A stretch of 64,000 bases of DNA from Sulfuriferula nivalis. GTDB lineage: Bacteria > Pseudomonadota > Gammaproteobacteria > Burkholderiales > Sulfuriferulaceae. Positions 38,556-47,300 of this stretch are shown one piece after another. The position numbers and the translations under genes were made by a program. The stretch lies in assembly GCF_009937995.1 (NCBI RefSeq), contig NZ_AP021881.1:1364001-1428000 (forward strand), written 5' to 3'. The notes beneath the pieces were generated by a model. That model saw only the letters and a program-made list of their open reading frames with translations. It ran no database searches and was not told the origin of the DNA. Position 1 is the stretch's first letter. The number at the start of each line of letters is the position of its first letter.

Positions 38556-38815
38556 GTAGTGAAGGGATTGGAGTGGCTGGGCTGGACGCTTACGGTCGTA
38601 CGCTCGAAACAACGCATACACAGAGGAATTCAAATGGGCTTGGAGCGTAAATGTCCAGAACGTGTTCGATTGGTGGACAACTAGAGGATGCTTGACGATG
38701 GCCTCAATAAGATCCTCGTACATTTGAAAGTGAATATACGCATCGACTACGTCGTCAGACAGCGCCTTCAGCAACTGTTTGAATTCCTCGGCATCCTTGA
38801 TGTTGATCATCGAAG

Positions 38816-38822
38816 ACCTAAC
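38816..38822 (+). other. left attC core closing the AbiU2 cassette (ACCTAAC)
   Basis: ACCTAAC is the exact reverse complement of GTTAGGT at 35624-35630 and fits RYYYAAC. It lies 6 bases upstream of the AbiU2-like start codon, so the gene is antisense to the cassette direction. The rest of this attC is displaced by the MITE-like element that begins at 38823. Confidence 0.65.
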
Positions 38823-38980
38823 GAGGCTGTTGAAAAACTAATTGTATGGTCGTGCGTATCTTATTTTGAGGGTCTTCAAACCCTTCCAGACTAGACGGTT
38901 GTCGAATACAGGGCATTTTGAAAGGTCGAATTTTGCTCATAATTATTCCAGTTTCTAAAAAGTAGTTTTTCTACAGCCTC
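38823..38980. mobile_element. 158-bp MITE-like element with 18-bp inverted ends
   Basis: The left end GAGGCTGTTGAAAAACTA and the complement of the right end (GAGGCTGTAGAAAAACTA) match at 17 of 18 positions. The 158-bp interior is too short to code. A possible 3-bp AAC duplication flanks it. It sits exactly on the attC left core. The parent insertion sequence is not identified. From 38981 to 39162 I see only an imperfect GC-rich hairpin (near 39000-39035) and the leader of the next gene. Confidence 0.75.
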
Positions 38981-39162
38981 AACGTCGAAGGTAACGGGCG
39001 GCAAAATAGGCGGCGAAGCCGGCTGTTTTGGCGTCCCTGTTGACCGAAGTGTTGAACGAAGCCGCTATCGCGGAGAAATATTCCCGAACCATCAAATTAC
39101 GCAGCATAATTTCGTCTCCCCCAGCAATGGAATTTTGATTACTGTACCACGAGGAGACGACA

Positions 39163-40076
39163 TTGACAGCCCCCACACCCATCCCCGCGCACTTCGAGCA
39201 CAATCACCAGCGACTGCTGAATTGCCTCAAGCTCAGAGGCATGCAGCCTAAAACCATCGCCTTGTATTCACACGGCGTACGGCGCGCAGCGGTGTATTTT
39301 AATGACCAGATAGACGCGCTCACCAAGCCACAATTAACCGACTATTTTGTTCGCATCCTGGATACCCATTCATGGAGTACGCTCAAACATGATCTGTATG
39401 GACTGAAGTTCTATTATGCCCATGTACTCAGCCAACCCTGGCCAGGTGCGGATCTGGTTAAACCACCCAAGTCATATAGCCTGCCCGACATCATTACCGT
39501 CGCCCAGGCACAACAAATCTTCATGGCCACCCGCGTATTGAGCTACCGCGTATTCTTCTTCACCCTCTACAGCCTGGGCTTACGATTAGGCGAAGGCTTA
39601 CGCTTGCAGGTAGGGGATATCGATGCGGATCGGATGCGGGTGCAAGTACGCAACGCCAAAGGCAACCGTGATCGATTGGTGCCGTTATCAGAGAACACCT
39701 TGCAGGTATTGCGCCGTTTCTGGCTCACCCATCGCAACCCAAGCTTGCTCTTTCCTAATCGACACGGCGGTCTTGCCAAATCGCACTTGGCACGCACCCC
39801 GCTGGATCGTGGTGGTATCCAGACCACCTTGGGTCAAGTGACCCGTGACTGTGGCTTAAAAAAAGAATTACACCACACAGCCTGCGCCACAGCTATGCCA
39901 CCCACCTGATAGAAGCTGGCATCGATTTACTCGAAATTCAGCAGATACTCGGACACCAGTCCATCCTCACCACCATCCGCTACACCCACCTCACCGAACA
40001 ACGCCATCAGAGCGCACACACTCGCCTTAATCAATTAATGGAGAAATTCCACATTCATTGGGGCAAAGTCAAATGA
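39163..40076 (+). pseudogene. tyrosine recombinase of the IS91-like element, -1 frameshift at an A7 run
   Basis: TTG start at 39163 with GAGGAG 7 bases upstream. Frame 0 gives an N-terminal SAM-like domain and the first catalytic Arg region (LGLRLGEGLRLQVGD), then runs off in the wrong frame after GGC TTA AAA AAA GAA near 39854-39868, stopping at 39909. In the -1 frame the sequence continues [17 protein letters not shown], then [21 protein letters not shown] with the His, Arg and Tyr residues of the family, to TGA at 40074-40076, overlapping the transposase ATG. The slip point is A-AAA-AAA, so mutation, a sequencing indel or programmed frameshifting are all possible. Confidence 0.82.
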
Positions 40077-41188
40077 TCAGACTGGCGCACATCGTAGCAA
40101 CCTACGCAGCTAAACTGCTTGCACAACACGGTCATCACCTATTGCCCAGCCAGCAAGCTGCCTTAACCGCCTTTCAAACCTGCCGTAGCCAGATGAGCCC
40201 GAGGATGCAACTTGCCTGTGATGATTGTCAAACACCCAGCTACCTGCCACATTCCTGCGGTCATCGGCATTGCCCGCATTGCCAGGCGCACGAATCACAG
40301 CGCTGGATAGACCAGCAATTACACAAATCCATCCCCGCCAACTACTTCATGCTCACCTTCACCGTGCCCGCCCAGTTGCGCACACTGGCCTGGCAACATC
40401 AGCGCGTCATGTATGACTTGATCACACGCTGCGCGTGGGAAACAGTCAACACCTTCAGCCAAAACGACAACAAGCTGCGCGGCAGCGCAGGGGCGGTGAC
40501 TGTACTGCATACCCATAACCGCCGACTGGACTATCACCCCCATGTGCATCTCGTCATGCCCGCTGTCGCCTTTAACCCCAAACAGCGACGCATGCGTCAT
40601 AAACACGGCAACTACCTGTTTAACCACAAAGCCCTGGCCAAAGTATTTCGTGCCAAATTACTGGCAGGCATCAGACAAGCAGGACTCACCCTGCCAAACG
40701 ATTACCCGACCGATTGGGTGGTGGATTGCAAAGCCGTCGGCACTGGACAGCACGCTCTGATCTACCTTGGGCGCTATCTGTATCGGGGGGTGATACAGGA
40801 GAAAGACATCCTCTCCGACCGGCATGGTCAGGTCACCTTCCGTTACCGGAACAGCCAAACCAAACAAATGGAAACCCGTACCTTGAGTGGTGTAGCCTTC
40901 CTGCGACTGATACTGCAACACATTCTGCCCAAAGGCTACCGCCGCGCCCGCAACTTTGGCTACCTGCATCCCAATAGCAAACTACTCACCCAGCTACAGC
41001 TGACCCACCTATGGCGACGGAACAATCCGCCGCCAGCGCAACCCAGACCAGCGATACGTTGCCAATGTTGCGGTGGGGTGATGAAGATAGTGCGCACACG
41101 TATCAAAGCGATACCGCTAGCCACATCAGCCCCATCTATAAAACGGGAACACAGAGCAGATGACACAGGGTGGGAGACCATGCGCTAA
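40073..41188 (+). CDS. IS91-family HUH transposase
   Basis: The 371-residue rolling-circle transposase has an N-terminal zinc-binding part (CDDC...[10 protein letters not shown]), the HUH motif in [11 protein letters not shown] (about residue 155), the tyrosine motif [11 protein letters not shown] near 230 and a C-terminal CQCC zinc-ribbon-like segment. The ATG at 40073 overlaps the recombinase stop as ATGA. An in-frame TTG at 40058 is less likely. The last 138 codons recur at 2-418. Confidence 0.92.
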   Translation: MIRLAHIVATYAAKLLAQHGHHLLPSQQAALTAFQTCRSQMSPRMQLACDDCQTPSYLPHSCGHRHCPHCQAHESQRWIDQQLHKSIPANYFMLTFTVPAQLRTLAWQHQRVMYDLITRCAWETVNTFSQNDNKLRGSAGAVTVLHTHNRRLDYHPHVHLVMPAVAFNPKQRRMRHKHGNYLFNHKALAKVFRAKLLAGIRQAGLTLPNDYPTDWVVDCKAVGTGQHALIYLGRYLYRGVIQEKDILSDRHGQVTFRYRNSQTKQMETRTLSGVAFLRLILQHILPKGYRRARNFGYLHPNSKLLTQLQLTHLWRRNNPPPAQPRPAIRCQCCGGVMKIVRTRIKAIPLATSAPSIKREHRADDTGWETMR

Positions 41189-41501
41189 ACCAGCCCACAC
41201 CGCCCACCTGCCAGACTAGGCAGGTATGGCCGTGCTCGCCCTGAAGAAGGCTGAAATTGGGTTAACATGCCCGAAAAGCCGACTAAAAACGGTGAGTTGA
41301 ATAGAATAAGTTGCTGCAATGGCAACGTGAAGGTCGTGAAATGGCGGGTGGGATGCGTAACGCGTCCAGTTATGCCAGCATAGTCAAAAAGATATTTCCA
41401 TAAGCGCTCAAGCAACACCCGCCCCAGCCATGCCGGGCTTGTCCAACAAACGGTTCAGATTGTGGCTCGCTTCGCGATCACAATCTAACCTTATTCGTTA
41501 G
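40771..41501. repeat. 731-bp long direct repeat, copy B
   Basis: This is the second copy of the sequence at 1-731 (one mismatch). It covers the transposase C-terminus, the element tail and the attC up to GTTAG. Both copies face the same way, so homologous recombination would join them and remove the 40.8 kb between, which includes gltX and gyrA. Confidence 0.97.
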
Positions 41502-41503
41502 AT
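41441..41503 (+). other. integron attC recombination site, copy B
   Basis: Left core GTCCAAC (41441-41447), right core GTTAGAT (41497-41503, fully matching GTTRRRY), and inner arms with the single extra C on the left arm. The following cassette begins TTAGATGTGA and ends with ATCTAAC at 41783-41789. Confidence 0.88.
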
Positions 41504-41519
41504 GTGAACAGCGCTTCTG

Positions 41520-41774
41520 CTACGGCATAAGCCATAAAATGCCCCCAGCACACGAATACACCACCACGCACAACAATGCTTGTTTTCTTAAATGATCATG
41601 CTCTGGTGGTAGTAAGTTGTTATTAAACAGCCACCCTGGGGATAGGATGGCGTACTGCTTTGACCATTTCTCGATGCCAACCACGTGCTGGTATGCGATT
41701 GCCCAAATGATCAAATAAACGCCAACTGCCATTATGGCGATTATAAGGAGAGAAACTTTTGCTATTATCTCCAT
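41520..41774 (-). CDS. cassette-borne small membrane protein, unknown function
   Basis: The 84-residue protein has two likely transmembrane helices, near residues 8-28 and 66-83, with a polar stretch between. It lies in an integron cassette bounded by GTTAGAT (41497) and ATCTAAC (41783), reverse to the attC direction. No family recognised. It occupies the same position relative to the attC and the palindromic element as the phosphatase-like gene at 728-1192. Confidence 0.55.
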   Translation of the reverse strand: MEIIAKVSLLIIAIMAVGVYLIIWAIAYQHVVGIEKWSKQYAILSPGWLFNNNLLPPEHDHLRKQALLCVVVYSCAGGILWLMP

Positions 41775-41782
41775 AAAGCGTC

Positions 41783-41789
41783 ATCTAAC
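41783..41789 (+). other. left attC core ending the membrane-protein cassette (ATCTAAC)
   Basis: ATCTAAC fits RYYYAAC and is the complement of GTTAGAT at the start of the same cassette, which supports the cassette boundaries. No normal attC right half follows; the palindromic element starts immediately. Confidence 0.65.
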
Positions 41790-41942
41790 GTCTAATAGGC
41801 ACCGTAATCGGTGCCTATTTTATTTGGTAAAACGGTGTATAACACTTTTCATCTCTTTGGATAATGAGTCTAACTATAAGATTATTATTAATAAGTCAAA
41901 ACAATCTAATTTATATACACCGATTTCCACAATTTATTAGAC
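41790..41942. repeat. 153-bp palindromic MITE-like element, copy B
   Basis: It is bounded by GTCTAATA and TATTAGAC like the copy at 1209-1362, with the inner AATAGGCACCG..CGGTGCCTATT hairpin and the CGGTGTATA / TATACACCG arms. The copies have diverged by substitutions, mainly in the middle, while the arms are kept. Both directly follow a cassette end. Confidence 0.65.
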
Positions 41943-42075
41943 ACCTGATTCTAGTGTGCGATTTGATTCAGTCTAACACTAGATTTTTGCTTTAACAATT
42001 ACGCAGATCGGAAATTATGAGGTCTATAAAAGATGCATCAAAATGCTACAAAGCCAGACCCGGCAGCGAGCTCTC

Positions 42076-42123
42076 GAAAGCACTTATATTGAAACGGTCA
42101 TTAAGGAATTACTGAGTCTGTAG
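42076..42123 (+). pseudogene. 16-codon relic of a MetX-like hydrolase C-terminus
   Basis: The frame reads ESTYIETVIKELLSL and a stop, against ESAYIEAAIKELLSR and a stop at the end of the gene at 34385-35389. Upstream, AATGCTACAAAGCCAGACC (42042-42060) parallels the REP-like sequence at 35504. The rest of the gene is missing. It suggests that a second, diverged copy once lay here or that the flank was duplicated before the mobile DNA entered. Confidence 0.6.
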
Positions 42124-42135
42124 TGTTAGTATGGA

Positions 42136-42921
42136 TTAAGTAATAAACCAGTGGCGACTGATTATGCCATTTACTGTCTGTACATCCTGAATATATTCGG
42201 CCTTAGTCTGTGAAATTTCAGCCCAGTCAGATGTGGTGAATAACGGTGTGCCTTCACGAAATGGCAAAGTTGAGAGTTGAATTTCCCATGGCAGGCTGCC
42301 TTGTGTCAGACGTCCGAATGAGATTTCGAAATCCAGCATGGCAATAAGTTGTGGGTGAGTGTAACTCGTATCGTCCAACAGGGCGGTTAGTGAGGTTGCA
42401 TGTGGTAAGGGGTGACTGCGGTCGCGTACGAAAATGAAATAGTCACCACTGACTACCAAGATTCCCGCTTGTGACTGTTCGGGGCTGCGTGTTGTATTTT
42501 TCTCCGTAAAGCGTAGGGCAAAGGTAGCACCTTGGCTGTCGGGTAATTTTTCCCAGATTTCAGTGTAATCACGCGCTATGCCTGATTCTATTAAGTGATT
42601 ATCATTGAATTGCATGCGGCCGATATCCAGATCAGTTCTGGCTGGCTGATAATCGAGTTGGCGTATCCATTGGCATGTATCATCAACGACACGGGTTACT
42701 CCTGCAAATCCTAGCTGGCGCGCTAATTGTTTTAATTCGGTTAATGAAAAATCCTGTAGTGATGCCTTCCCGCTAAAATCTGGGCGATCTGCTGGGATAC
42801 GTATATCTGCGTGTAATGATGGTGTTTGCAGCCAGTACACCTGAGTTGTGTTGTCTATACCTGCAGGGCTTTCAAGCTGCTTGCGTTGCCATACCCCCAG
42901 ATATTGTTCGGGGACTGTCAT
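42136..42921 (-). CDS. HRI1-domain-like protein, last gene of the second guanidine operon
   Basis: The 261-residue soluble protein begins [17 protein letters not shown] and contains [16 protein letters not shown]. This pattern recalls the Protein HRI1 family (fungal HRI1 and bacterial relatives), predicted to be two lipocalin-like barrels; function unknown. The start overlaps the upstream GGDEF-EAL stop by 4 bp (ATGA), so it is translationally coupled. A longer upstream frame exists but would overlap more. In bacteria such proteins may bind a small ligand, which would fit a catabolic operon; that is inference. Confidence 0.6.
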   Translation of the reverse strand: MTVPEQYLGVWQRKQLESPAGIDNTTQVYWLQTPSLHADIRIPADRPDFSGKASLQDFSLTELKQLARQLGFAGVTRVVDDTCQWIRQLDYQPARTDLDIGRMQFNDNHLIESGIARDYTEIWEKLPDSQGATFALRFTEKNTTRSPEQSQAGILVVSGDYFIFVRDRSHPLPHATSLTALLDDTSYTHPQLIAMLDFEISFGRLTQGSLPWEIQLSTLPFREGTPLFTTSDWAEISQTKAEYIQDVQTVNGIISRHWFIT

Positions 42922-45065
42922 GTGATATTCAATCCGTTGCGCAGTAGCGATTCCATTTCTGGCGCAGGAACTGGGCGGCTGAAGTAATAACCTTGGATTT
43001 CGTCGCAATGGTGCTGTTTTAAAAATTCATAATTGGCCTGAGTCTCTACGCCTTCAGCAACTACTTTTAGCCCTAGTTCATGCCCCAGTGTGATGATGGC
43101 GCGGACGATGGCTTCATCGTCGGAGTTGGTATCTATTTCCTGCACAAAACTTTTATCTATTTTCAGATGGTTAACCGGGAAGCGCTTGAGATAACTCAGG
43201 CTGGAATAGCCAGTACCAAAATCATCTATAGCCAGTGCGACACCAAGCTTTTTCAGGCTCGTGATCGCTACGTTAATGCGTTCCGCATCCTGCATGAAAA
43301 ATGATTCTGTCAGCTCCAGTTCGAGGTATTGCGCATCCAGACCTGATTGCAAGAGGGTATTGGTAACCAAGTCAATCAGCGTAGGCTGGCGGAACTGGAT
43401 AGGTGACAGGTTTACCGAAATGCTAATCGGTGTCAGTCCTGCATCTTGCCAGCTGCGGTTCTGGCGACAGGCCTCTTCCAGTACCCATTGTCCGATAGGA
43501 ATAATCAGACCTGTTTCTTCGGCAATAGGTATGAATTTATCGGGTGGAATCAGTCCTTTTTCCGGATGTAGCCACCGTACCAGTGCTTCTGCACCTATGA
43601 TGTTGCCATTGGCGGCATCGATACGGGGTTGATAGTAGACGCGGAACTCGAAATTTTCTATTGCGTGGCGTAATTCGTTAATGAGCTCCAGTCGGCCTGT
43701 CGCTGCCACACTGAGTTCAGGTTGATACAGATGGAAGGTGTTTCTGCCTGCGTCTTTTGCCTTATACATAGCGGCATCTGCACACTGCAAGAGTGCCTCG
43801 GCAGTGTCGCCATCCTTGGGAAAGCAGCTGATGCCTACACTACAGCTGAGTGTATATTCATGCTGGTCATTAATCCAGGGTTGAGATATAGATTCGAGTA
43901 AGCGCTGGATGATATTGCCGACATGGTGTTCATCAATCTGCTCGGTCAGCACTAGTATGAATTCGTCACCACCAAGCCGGGCAACGGTGTCTTGACTGCG
44001 AATACAGTTACTGAGGCGGGACGAAACTTCGAGCAGCAGGCGGTCACCGACATGGTGGCCGAGACTGTCGTTAATCAGTTTAAAGTGATCCAGATCAACA
44101 AAGACAATGGCGACTTTTTCATGTTCATATTTGGCTCTGCTGATGGCACGTTCTATTCTGTCCATCAGCAATATGCGATTGGGCAGGTTGGTTAGTGTGT
44201 CATGGCTAGCCTGATGCTGTAAGGCTTCTTCATGATTTTTACGTTCGGTGATATCCACCACCGTACCTTCGTAGAATTCGACTTCGCCGTTTTCATTAGT
44301 GACTGCGCGGGCATTCTCGGATATCCAGATGATACTGCCGTCTTGTCGATAGACTTGAGACTCAAAATTGCGTACATAGCCAGACATCGACATGATGCGT
44401 ACGAAATCATCTCGGCGTGATGGGTCGACATAGAGCTGATGCTGGATGTCCTGCAATGCAGCGATCATACTTTCGGGAGAGGGGTAACGATAGATCCGAG
44501 CCAGTGCTGGATTAGCGTCAATGTAGCAACCATCGGGTGCGGTTTGAAAGATTCCTTCAGTAGCGTGTTCAAAAATACTGCGGTAGCGCCTGAGTACTTC
44601 GTGCAGGGCTTTGTGGGTGGAGACGCGATCGGTAATGTCCTGAATAAATCCTTCTACAGCTACTGCTTTGCCATGTTTATCGACTATACCCAGTCCACGT
44701 TCAGATACCCAGCGTATGGCACCATCGCGGCGGATAATGCGGTATTCGATGTTGTAACTGGTGTTGGCAATCAGTGCATTTTGTATTGTTATATAGACCA
44801 GATGCAGGTCGTCAGGATGGGTGATTTTCTCATATGAGATGACATCGTCCCGTATCAGGTCGTTGGGTTGGTAGCCAGTGAGTTCCACACAGCCCGCGCT
44901 GACAAACTCCATCGTGCCGAAAGCCTTGGCTTTACAGCGGAATAGCATCCCGACCAGATTTTTGGTGATAGCATTAATCAATCCGGCTGAATCAAGTTCA
45001 CTCGACGATTCTGGCGTGAATTGACAGAATTTGGCTTTAATTATGCTGGTTGCGGGCAGTTTCAT
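42918..45065 (-). CDS. PAS-PAS-GGDEF-EAL cyclic-di-GMP signalling protein
   Basis: The 715-residue protein has two PAS/PAC sensor domains (about residues 25-150 and 155-280), a GGDEF domain with an intact RLGGDEF motif near 365 and an EAL domain with GAEALVRW near 475. There is no clear transmembrane segment, so it probably senses a cytosolic signal. Both output motifs are intact, so it could make or degrade c-di-GMP. It lies 7 bp after the lactonase-like gene and overlaps the HRI1-like gene, inside the riboswitch-controlled operon. Confidence 0.93.
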   Translation of the reverse strand: MKLPATSIIKAKFCQFTPESSSELDSAGLINAITKNLVGMLFRCKAKAFGTMEFVSAGCVELTGYQPNDLIRDDVISYEKITHPDDLHLVYITIQNALIANTSYNIEYRIIRRDGAIRWVSERGLGIVDKHGKAVAVEGFIQDITDRVSTHKALHEVLRRYRSIFEHATEGIFQTAPDGCYIDANPALARIYRYPSPESMIAALQDIQHQLYVDPSRRDDFVRIMSMSGYVRNFESQVYRQDGSIIWISENARAVTNENGEVEFYEGTVVDITERKNHEEALQHQASHDTLTNLPNRILLMDRIERAISRAKYEHEKVAIVFVDLDHFKLINDSLGHHVGDRLLLEVSSRLSNCIRSQDTVARLGGDEFILVLTEQIDEHHVGNIIQRLLESISQPWINDQHEYTLSCSVGISCFPKDGDTAEALLQCADAAMYKAKDAGRNTFHLYQPELSVAATGRLELINELRHAIENFEFRVYYQPRIDAANGNIIGAEALVRWLHPEKGLIPPDKFIPIAEETGLIIPIGQWVLEEACRQNRSWQDAGLTPISISVNLSPIQFRQPTLIDLVTNTLLQSGLDAQYLELELTESFFMQDAERINVAITSLKKLGVALAIDDFGTGYSSLSYLKRFPVNHLKIDKSFVQEIDTNSDDEAIVRAIITLGHELGLKVVAEGVETQANYEFLKQHHCDEIQGYYFSRPVPAPEMESLLRNGLNIT

Positions 45066-45072
45066 AAGTATC

Positions 45073-45852
45073 CTATTCGTGGAATTCGGGGAACTGCCGC
45101 AGCGTTCTCCAGAAACTGATATCGTGATTAGGCCAGAGTATTGCTTTTTCTTCTGCCGCCAGTGTTTTAAGTTTACGTATGCTGGCGATAGCCTGATCCT
45201 CCTGATCTTGCCAGCATAGCCCAGGTGGGACTTCGTCCATAATGTTCTCAGTCAGATCGGCCGCATCACCACATAAAATCACGGGTGCGCCCTTGGGTAA
45301 TTCTATCCACAGCGACATGTGTCCAGCAGTATGGCCAGGCGTGGATATGGCGCGTACACCTGGTGCTACATCATATTCACCCTCCATTACTTTCCAAGGG
45401 TAATCACCAGAAAAGTCATCAGGGAAATAGCCTATGTCCTGACCTGTTTGTGCTGCTTCCATTTCAGCCTTTTGTACATGTACTTCTGTGCCACACACAT
45501 CACATAATCCTCCTGCGTGGTCAAAATGCAAATGGCCTATAAATACTACGTCCACATCGGCAGGAGTCAGTCCCATGCGTGCCAGATGGGCAGGCAGTCG
45601 CTGACTCTCATCCATTTCGGGTGCACCGAACGGAAATATTTCAGGGTCATAGTAATGTTGACGCTGAGTTGAATCGGCTATCTTGTTATAGTCGCAACCA
45701 ACGTCATAGAGTATACGTCCGTTTGCTGTTTCAATCAGATAGGCGAGGATAGGGGCCTCGATGATTTGTCCTTGCCCGCGGTGTCGCGTGGAGAGGGACT
45801 TGTCATAGTGATGGGTTGCCGTCAGTAATGGCCAGAGTTTTTTAACTTGCAT
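45073..45852 (-). CDS. metallo-beta-lactamase-fold hydrolase, lactonase-like
   Basis: The 259-residue protein has the zinc motif HLHFDHAGG (about residues 107-115), the later His in [11 protein letters not shown], Asp in CGDAADL and a final WPNHD. The general pattern is that of N-acyl-homoserine-lactone lactonases (AHL lactonase group), which open lactone rings. In this operon it more likely opens a cyclic or ester-like intermediate, but signal quenching cannot be excluded. It overlaps the isochorismatase-family gene by 11 bp. Confidence 0.8.
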   Translation of the reverse strand: MQVKKLWPLLTATHHYDKSLSTRHRGQGQIIEAPILAYLIETANGRILYDVGCDYNKIADSTQRQHYYDPEIFPFGAPEMDESQRLPAHLARMGLTPADVDVVFIGHLHFDHAGGLCDVCGTEVHVQKAEMEAAQTGQDIGYFPDDFSGDYPWKVMEGEYDVAPGVRAISTPGHTAGHMSLWIELPKGAPVILCGDAADLTENIMDEVPPGLCWQDQEDQAIASIRKLKTLAAEEKAILWPNHDISFWRTLRQFPEFHE

Positions 45853-46519
45853 GACTGGTCTGATCCTCTGTAGTTGTGTCTGCTATCAGTTGTAACATTG
45901 CATCGGTATTGAGTACTTTGCCAAATATGCCACCTTCAACCTCTATCATGGACAGGCTGGCTTGATGTAATTCCGGATATGCTGAGCCACAGGCATCGCT
46001 GATGGTGATGCAATCCCATCCATTTTCTACAGCTGCTCTCAGCGTAGATTGCACACAAATCTCAGTCGTTACACCAGTGATAATGAGCTGGGTTATCTGC
46101 TGGCTGCGCAGGATAATTTCGAGATCGGTTTGATGAAATGCGCTATAGCCGGGTTTGTCGATAATGACTTCACCTGCAATCGGCGTCAGCTCATCTATGA
46201 AATCATGGCCATATTCACCACGTATAAGCAGTTTACCCATAGGTCCATCAGAACCTATGGCTGCTGCGGCACGAGCGCTACGTGCCTTTTTACTTGGCAT
46301 ACAATCCAGCATGTCACTGTGATGACCTTCGCGTGTGTGGATGACCAGCATGCCTAGTGCACGTGCAGTATTGAGCAGTTGTTGAATCTGCGGGATAGGC
46401 TTGCGCAGATTAGATATGTCGAGGCCTGCCATCTCTGCGTAACCGCCAGCTGCACAAAAATCGCGCTGCATATCAATAATAATCAGGGCTGTACGGTTTA
46501 ATGGATATGGCAAATTCAT
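45842..46519 (-). CDS. isochorismatase-family (cysteine) amidohydrolase
   Basis: The 225-residue protein has the triad of the isochorismatase-like hydrolase family: Asp in LIIDMQRDFC, Lys in IIDKPGYSAFHQTDL and Cys in GVTTEICVQSTLRAA. Relatives include N-carbamoylsarcosine amidase, biuret hydrolase and a guanylurea hydrolase found in metformin degradation, all acting on urea- or guanidine-like amides. That makes an amide or guanylurea-type substrate plausible here. It lies 2 bp downstream of the creatininase-family gene. Confidence 0.87.
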   Translation of the reverse strand: MNLPYPLNRTALIIIDMQRDFCAAGGYAEMAGLDISNLRKPIPQIQQLLNTARALGMLVIHTREGHHSDMLDCMPSKKARSARAAAAIGSDGPMGKLLIRGEYGHDFIDELTPIAGEVIIDKPGYSAFHQTDLEIILRSQQITQLIITGVTTEICVQSTLRAAVENGWDCITISDACGSAYPELHQASLSMIEVEGGIFGKVLNTDAMLQLIADTTTEDQTSHAS

Positions 46520-46521
46520 GG

Positions 46522-47292
46522 TTAAGTCTGATTAAATTCTGCGACTACGGCTTGCGCAATACGAGCGGCTAGCTCTTTCGCCATGATTTCACCTTTTTCC
46601 GCATCGGCACCTAGCGCAGAAGAAAGTACGCCTGATGGAGGAACCCAGTCAGGGTTGGCGGGATAAATGTCGTAGGGTGGAAAATCAGCGGGACCATCGT
46701 CAGGGATTAAATCAAGCCGTACCAAATCAGGATGGTAATGCAGCATCAGTGAGGTTTCGATTATGGCTGCATGTTCCAGTGCATAGCCTGGGAAACCATT
46801 TGGGAATACGCTATGTAATGTGGTTTCAGTCAGGAAATCCCAGTATTCCAGGCGCATCACGCGCAACTTGGCACCTGGCTGGATATCACGCATGGCCAGA
46901 TCGATGCCTTCGGTGATAAACCACTGATTTTCAAAATGACCATTGACGATCACCAGTTTTTCTACTCCATGACGTGCAAATTCACGTACCGTGTCGCGAA
47001 CCAGGCCAATCAGTGTTTGTGCATCAACTGAAGTAGTGCCGCAGAAATGTTGCCCGCCGCCGCATTTTGGTTGAGATTTGTAACCATATGACAGTGCTGG
47101 TGCAACGATGCCGTTGATTAATTCTGCTGTGCTGGCTGCTACAGCAGCAGACAATAGGGCATCCGTTCCCAATGGCAGGTGCGGACCATGTTGTTCGAGC
47201 GCCCCAACGGGTAAGAACACGGGTGGGTTGGTGGTTTTGATCTGGGCACAATAAGCAACCCAACTCATTTTGTTCATGTTGACGGTATTCAT
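46522..47292 (-). CDS. creatininase-family amidohydrolase
   Basis: The 256-residue enzyme has the family metal-binding motifs: PVGALEQHGPHLPLGTD (Glu, His, Asp) near residues 26-42, NGHFENQ near 118 and a Glu in AAIIETSLML near 175. Creatininase itself opens creatinine, a cyclic guanidine, to creatine; other members cleave formamides or peptide ends. Under a guanidine riboswitch, a cyclic guanidino or ureido substrate is attractive, but the sequence does not decide between these. Confidence 0.87.
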   Translation of the reverse strand: MNTVNMNKMSWVAYCAQIKTTNPPVFLPVGALEQHGPHLPLGTDALLSAAVAASTAELINGIVAPALSYGYKSQPKCGGGQHFCGTTSVDAQTLIGLVRDTVREFARHGVEKLVIVNGHFENQWFITEGIDLAMRDIQPGAKLRVMRLEYWDFLTETTLHSVFPNGFPGYALEHAAIIETSLMLHYHPDLVRLDLIPDDGPADFPPYDIYPANPDWVPPSGVLSSALGADAEKGEIMAKELAARIAQAVVAEFNQT

Positions 47293-47300
47293 AATTTTTC

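Larger units (their letters stand above)
36106..38593 (+). mobile_element. complete IS66-family insertion sequence (2488 bp)
   Basis: The ends are inverted repeats (GTAAGCGTCCAGCCCA on the left; the complement, ending GGACGCTTAC, on the right). They are flanked by an 8-bp duplication and contain the three genes tnpA, tnpB and tnpC of IS66 elements, all intact. The insertion interrupts an AbiU2-like cassette gene. Intact genes and an exact duplication suggest a fairly recent, potentially still active insertion. Confidence 0.95.
35625..38810 (-). pseudogene. AbiU2-like HEPN-domain gene in an integron cassette, split by IS66
   Basis: The gene starts at 38810, reads to 38602, is interrupted by the IS66 element and its target duplication, and resumes at 36105 to the stop at 35625. 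Removing the element and one 8-bp repeat gives 690 bases, an exact 229-codon frame. The joined protein reads ALFRAYDQDTRALHLRSW across the insertion point. Near the C-terminus RSSRIAH gives the Arg-x5-His motif of HEPN ribonucleases, and the whole resembles AbiU2-type abortive-infection proteins. The stop codon is made by the cassette boundary (TTA within GTTAGGT). The present copy should be inactive, though a truncated C-terminal part with its own ATG at 36179 is open. Confidence 0.72.
39130..41440 (+). mobile_element. IS91-like element with tyrosine recombinase and HUH transposase
   Basis: Two overlapping genes form a unit: a tyrosine recombinase (39163-40076, frameshifted) and an IS91-type transposase (40073-41188). 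Some IS91-family elements are known to carry such a recombinase. Outer ends are approximate: there is no terminal inverted repeat or target duplication, as expected for the rolling-circle type. The non-coding tail (41189-41440) has GGCGGGTG/CACCCGCC arms that could belong to the terminal structure. The tail and the attC beyond it are duplicated at 1-731. Confidence 0.75.

Noticed and set aside
38979-39203. 74-codon minus-strand frame between the MITE and the recombinase gene
   Set aside because: It overlaps the start and leader of the recombinase gene, is built partly from a GC-rich hairpin and matches no family that I know; probably chance.
1-41501. Composite transposon or excisable island spanning the direct repeats
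   Set aside because: The enclosed DNA contains essential core genes (gltX, gyrA), so it is not a mobile unit; the repeats are better seen as dispersed copies.
45073-45852. Quorum-quenching AHL lactonase
   Set aside because: Only the fold and metal motif support it; in this operon a catabolic role is at least as likely, so the call stays general.
45842-47292. Standard creatinine degradation (creatininase plus N-carbamoylsarcosine amidase)
   Set aside because: The families fit in part, but creatinase, N-methylhydantoinase and sarcosine oxidase are absent, so I do not call a creatinine pathway.
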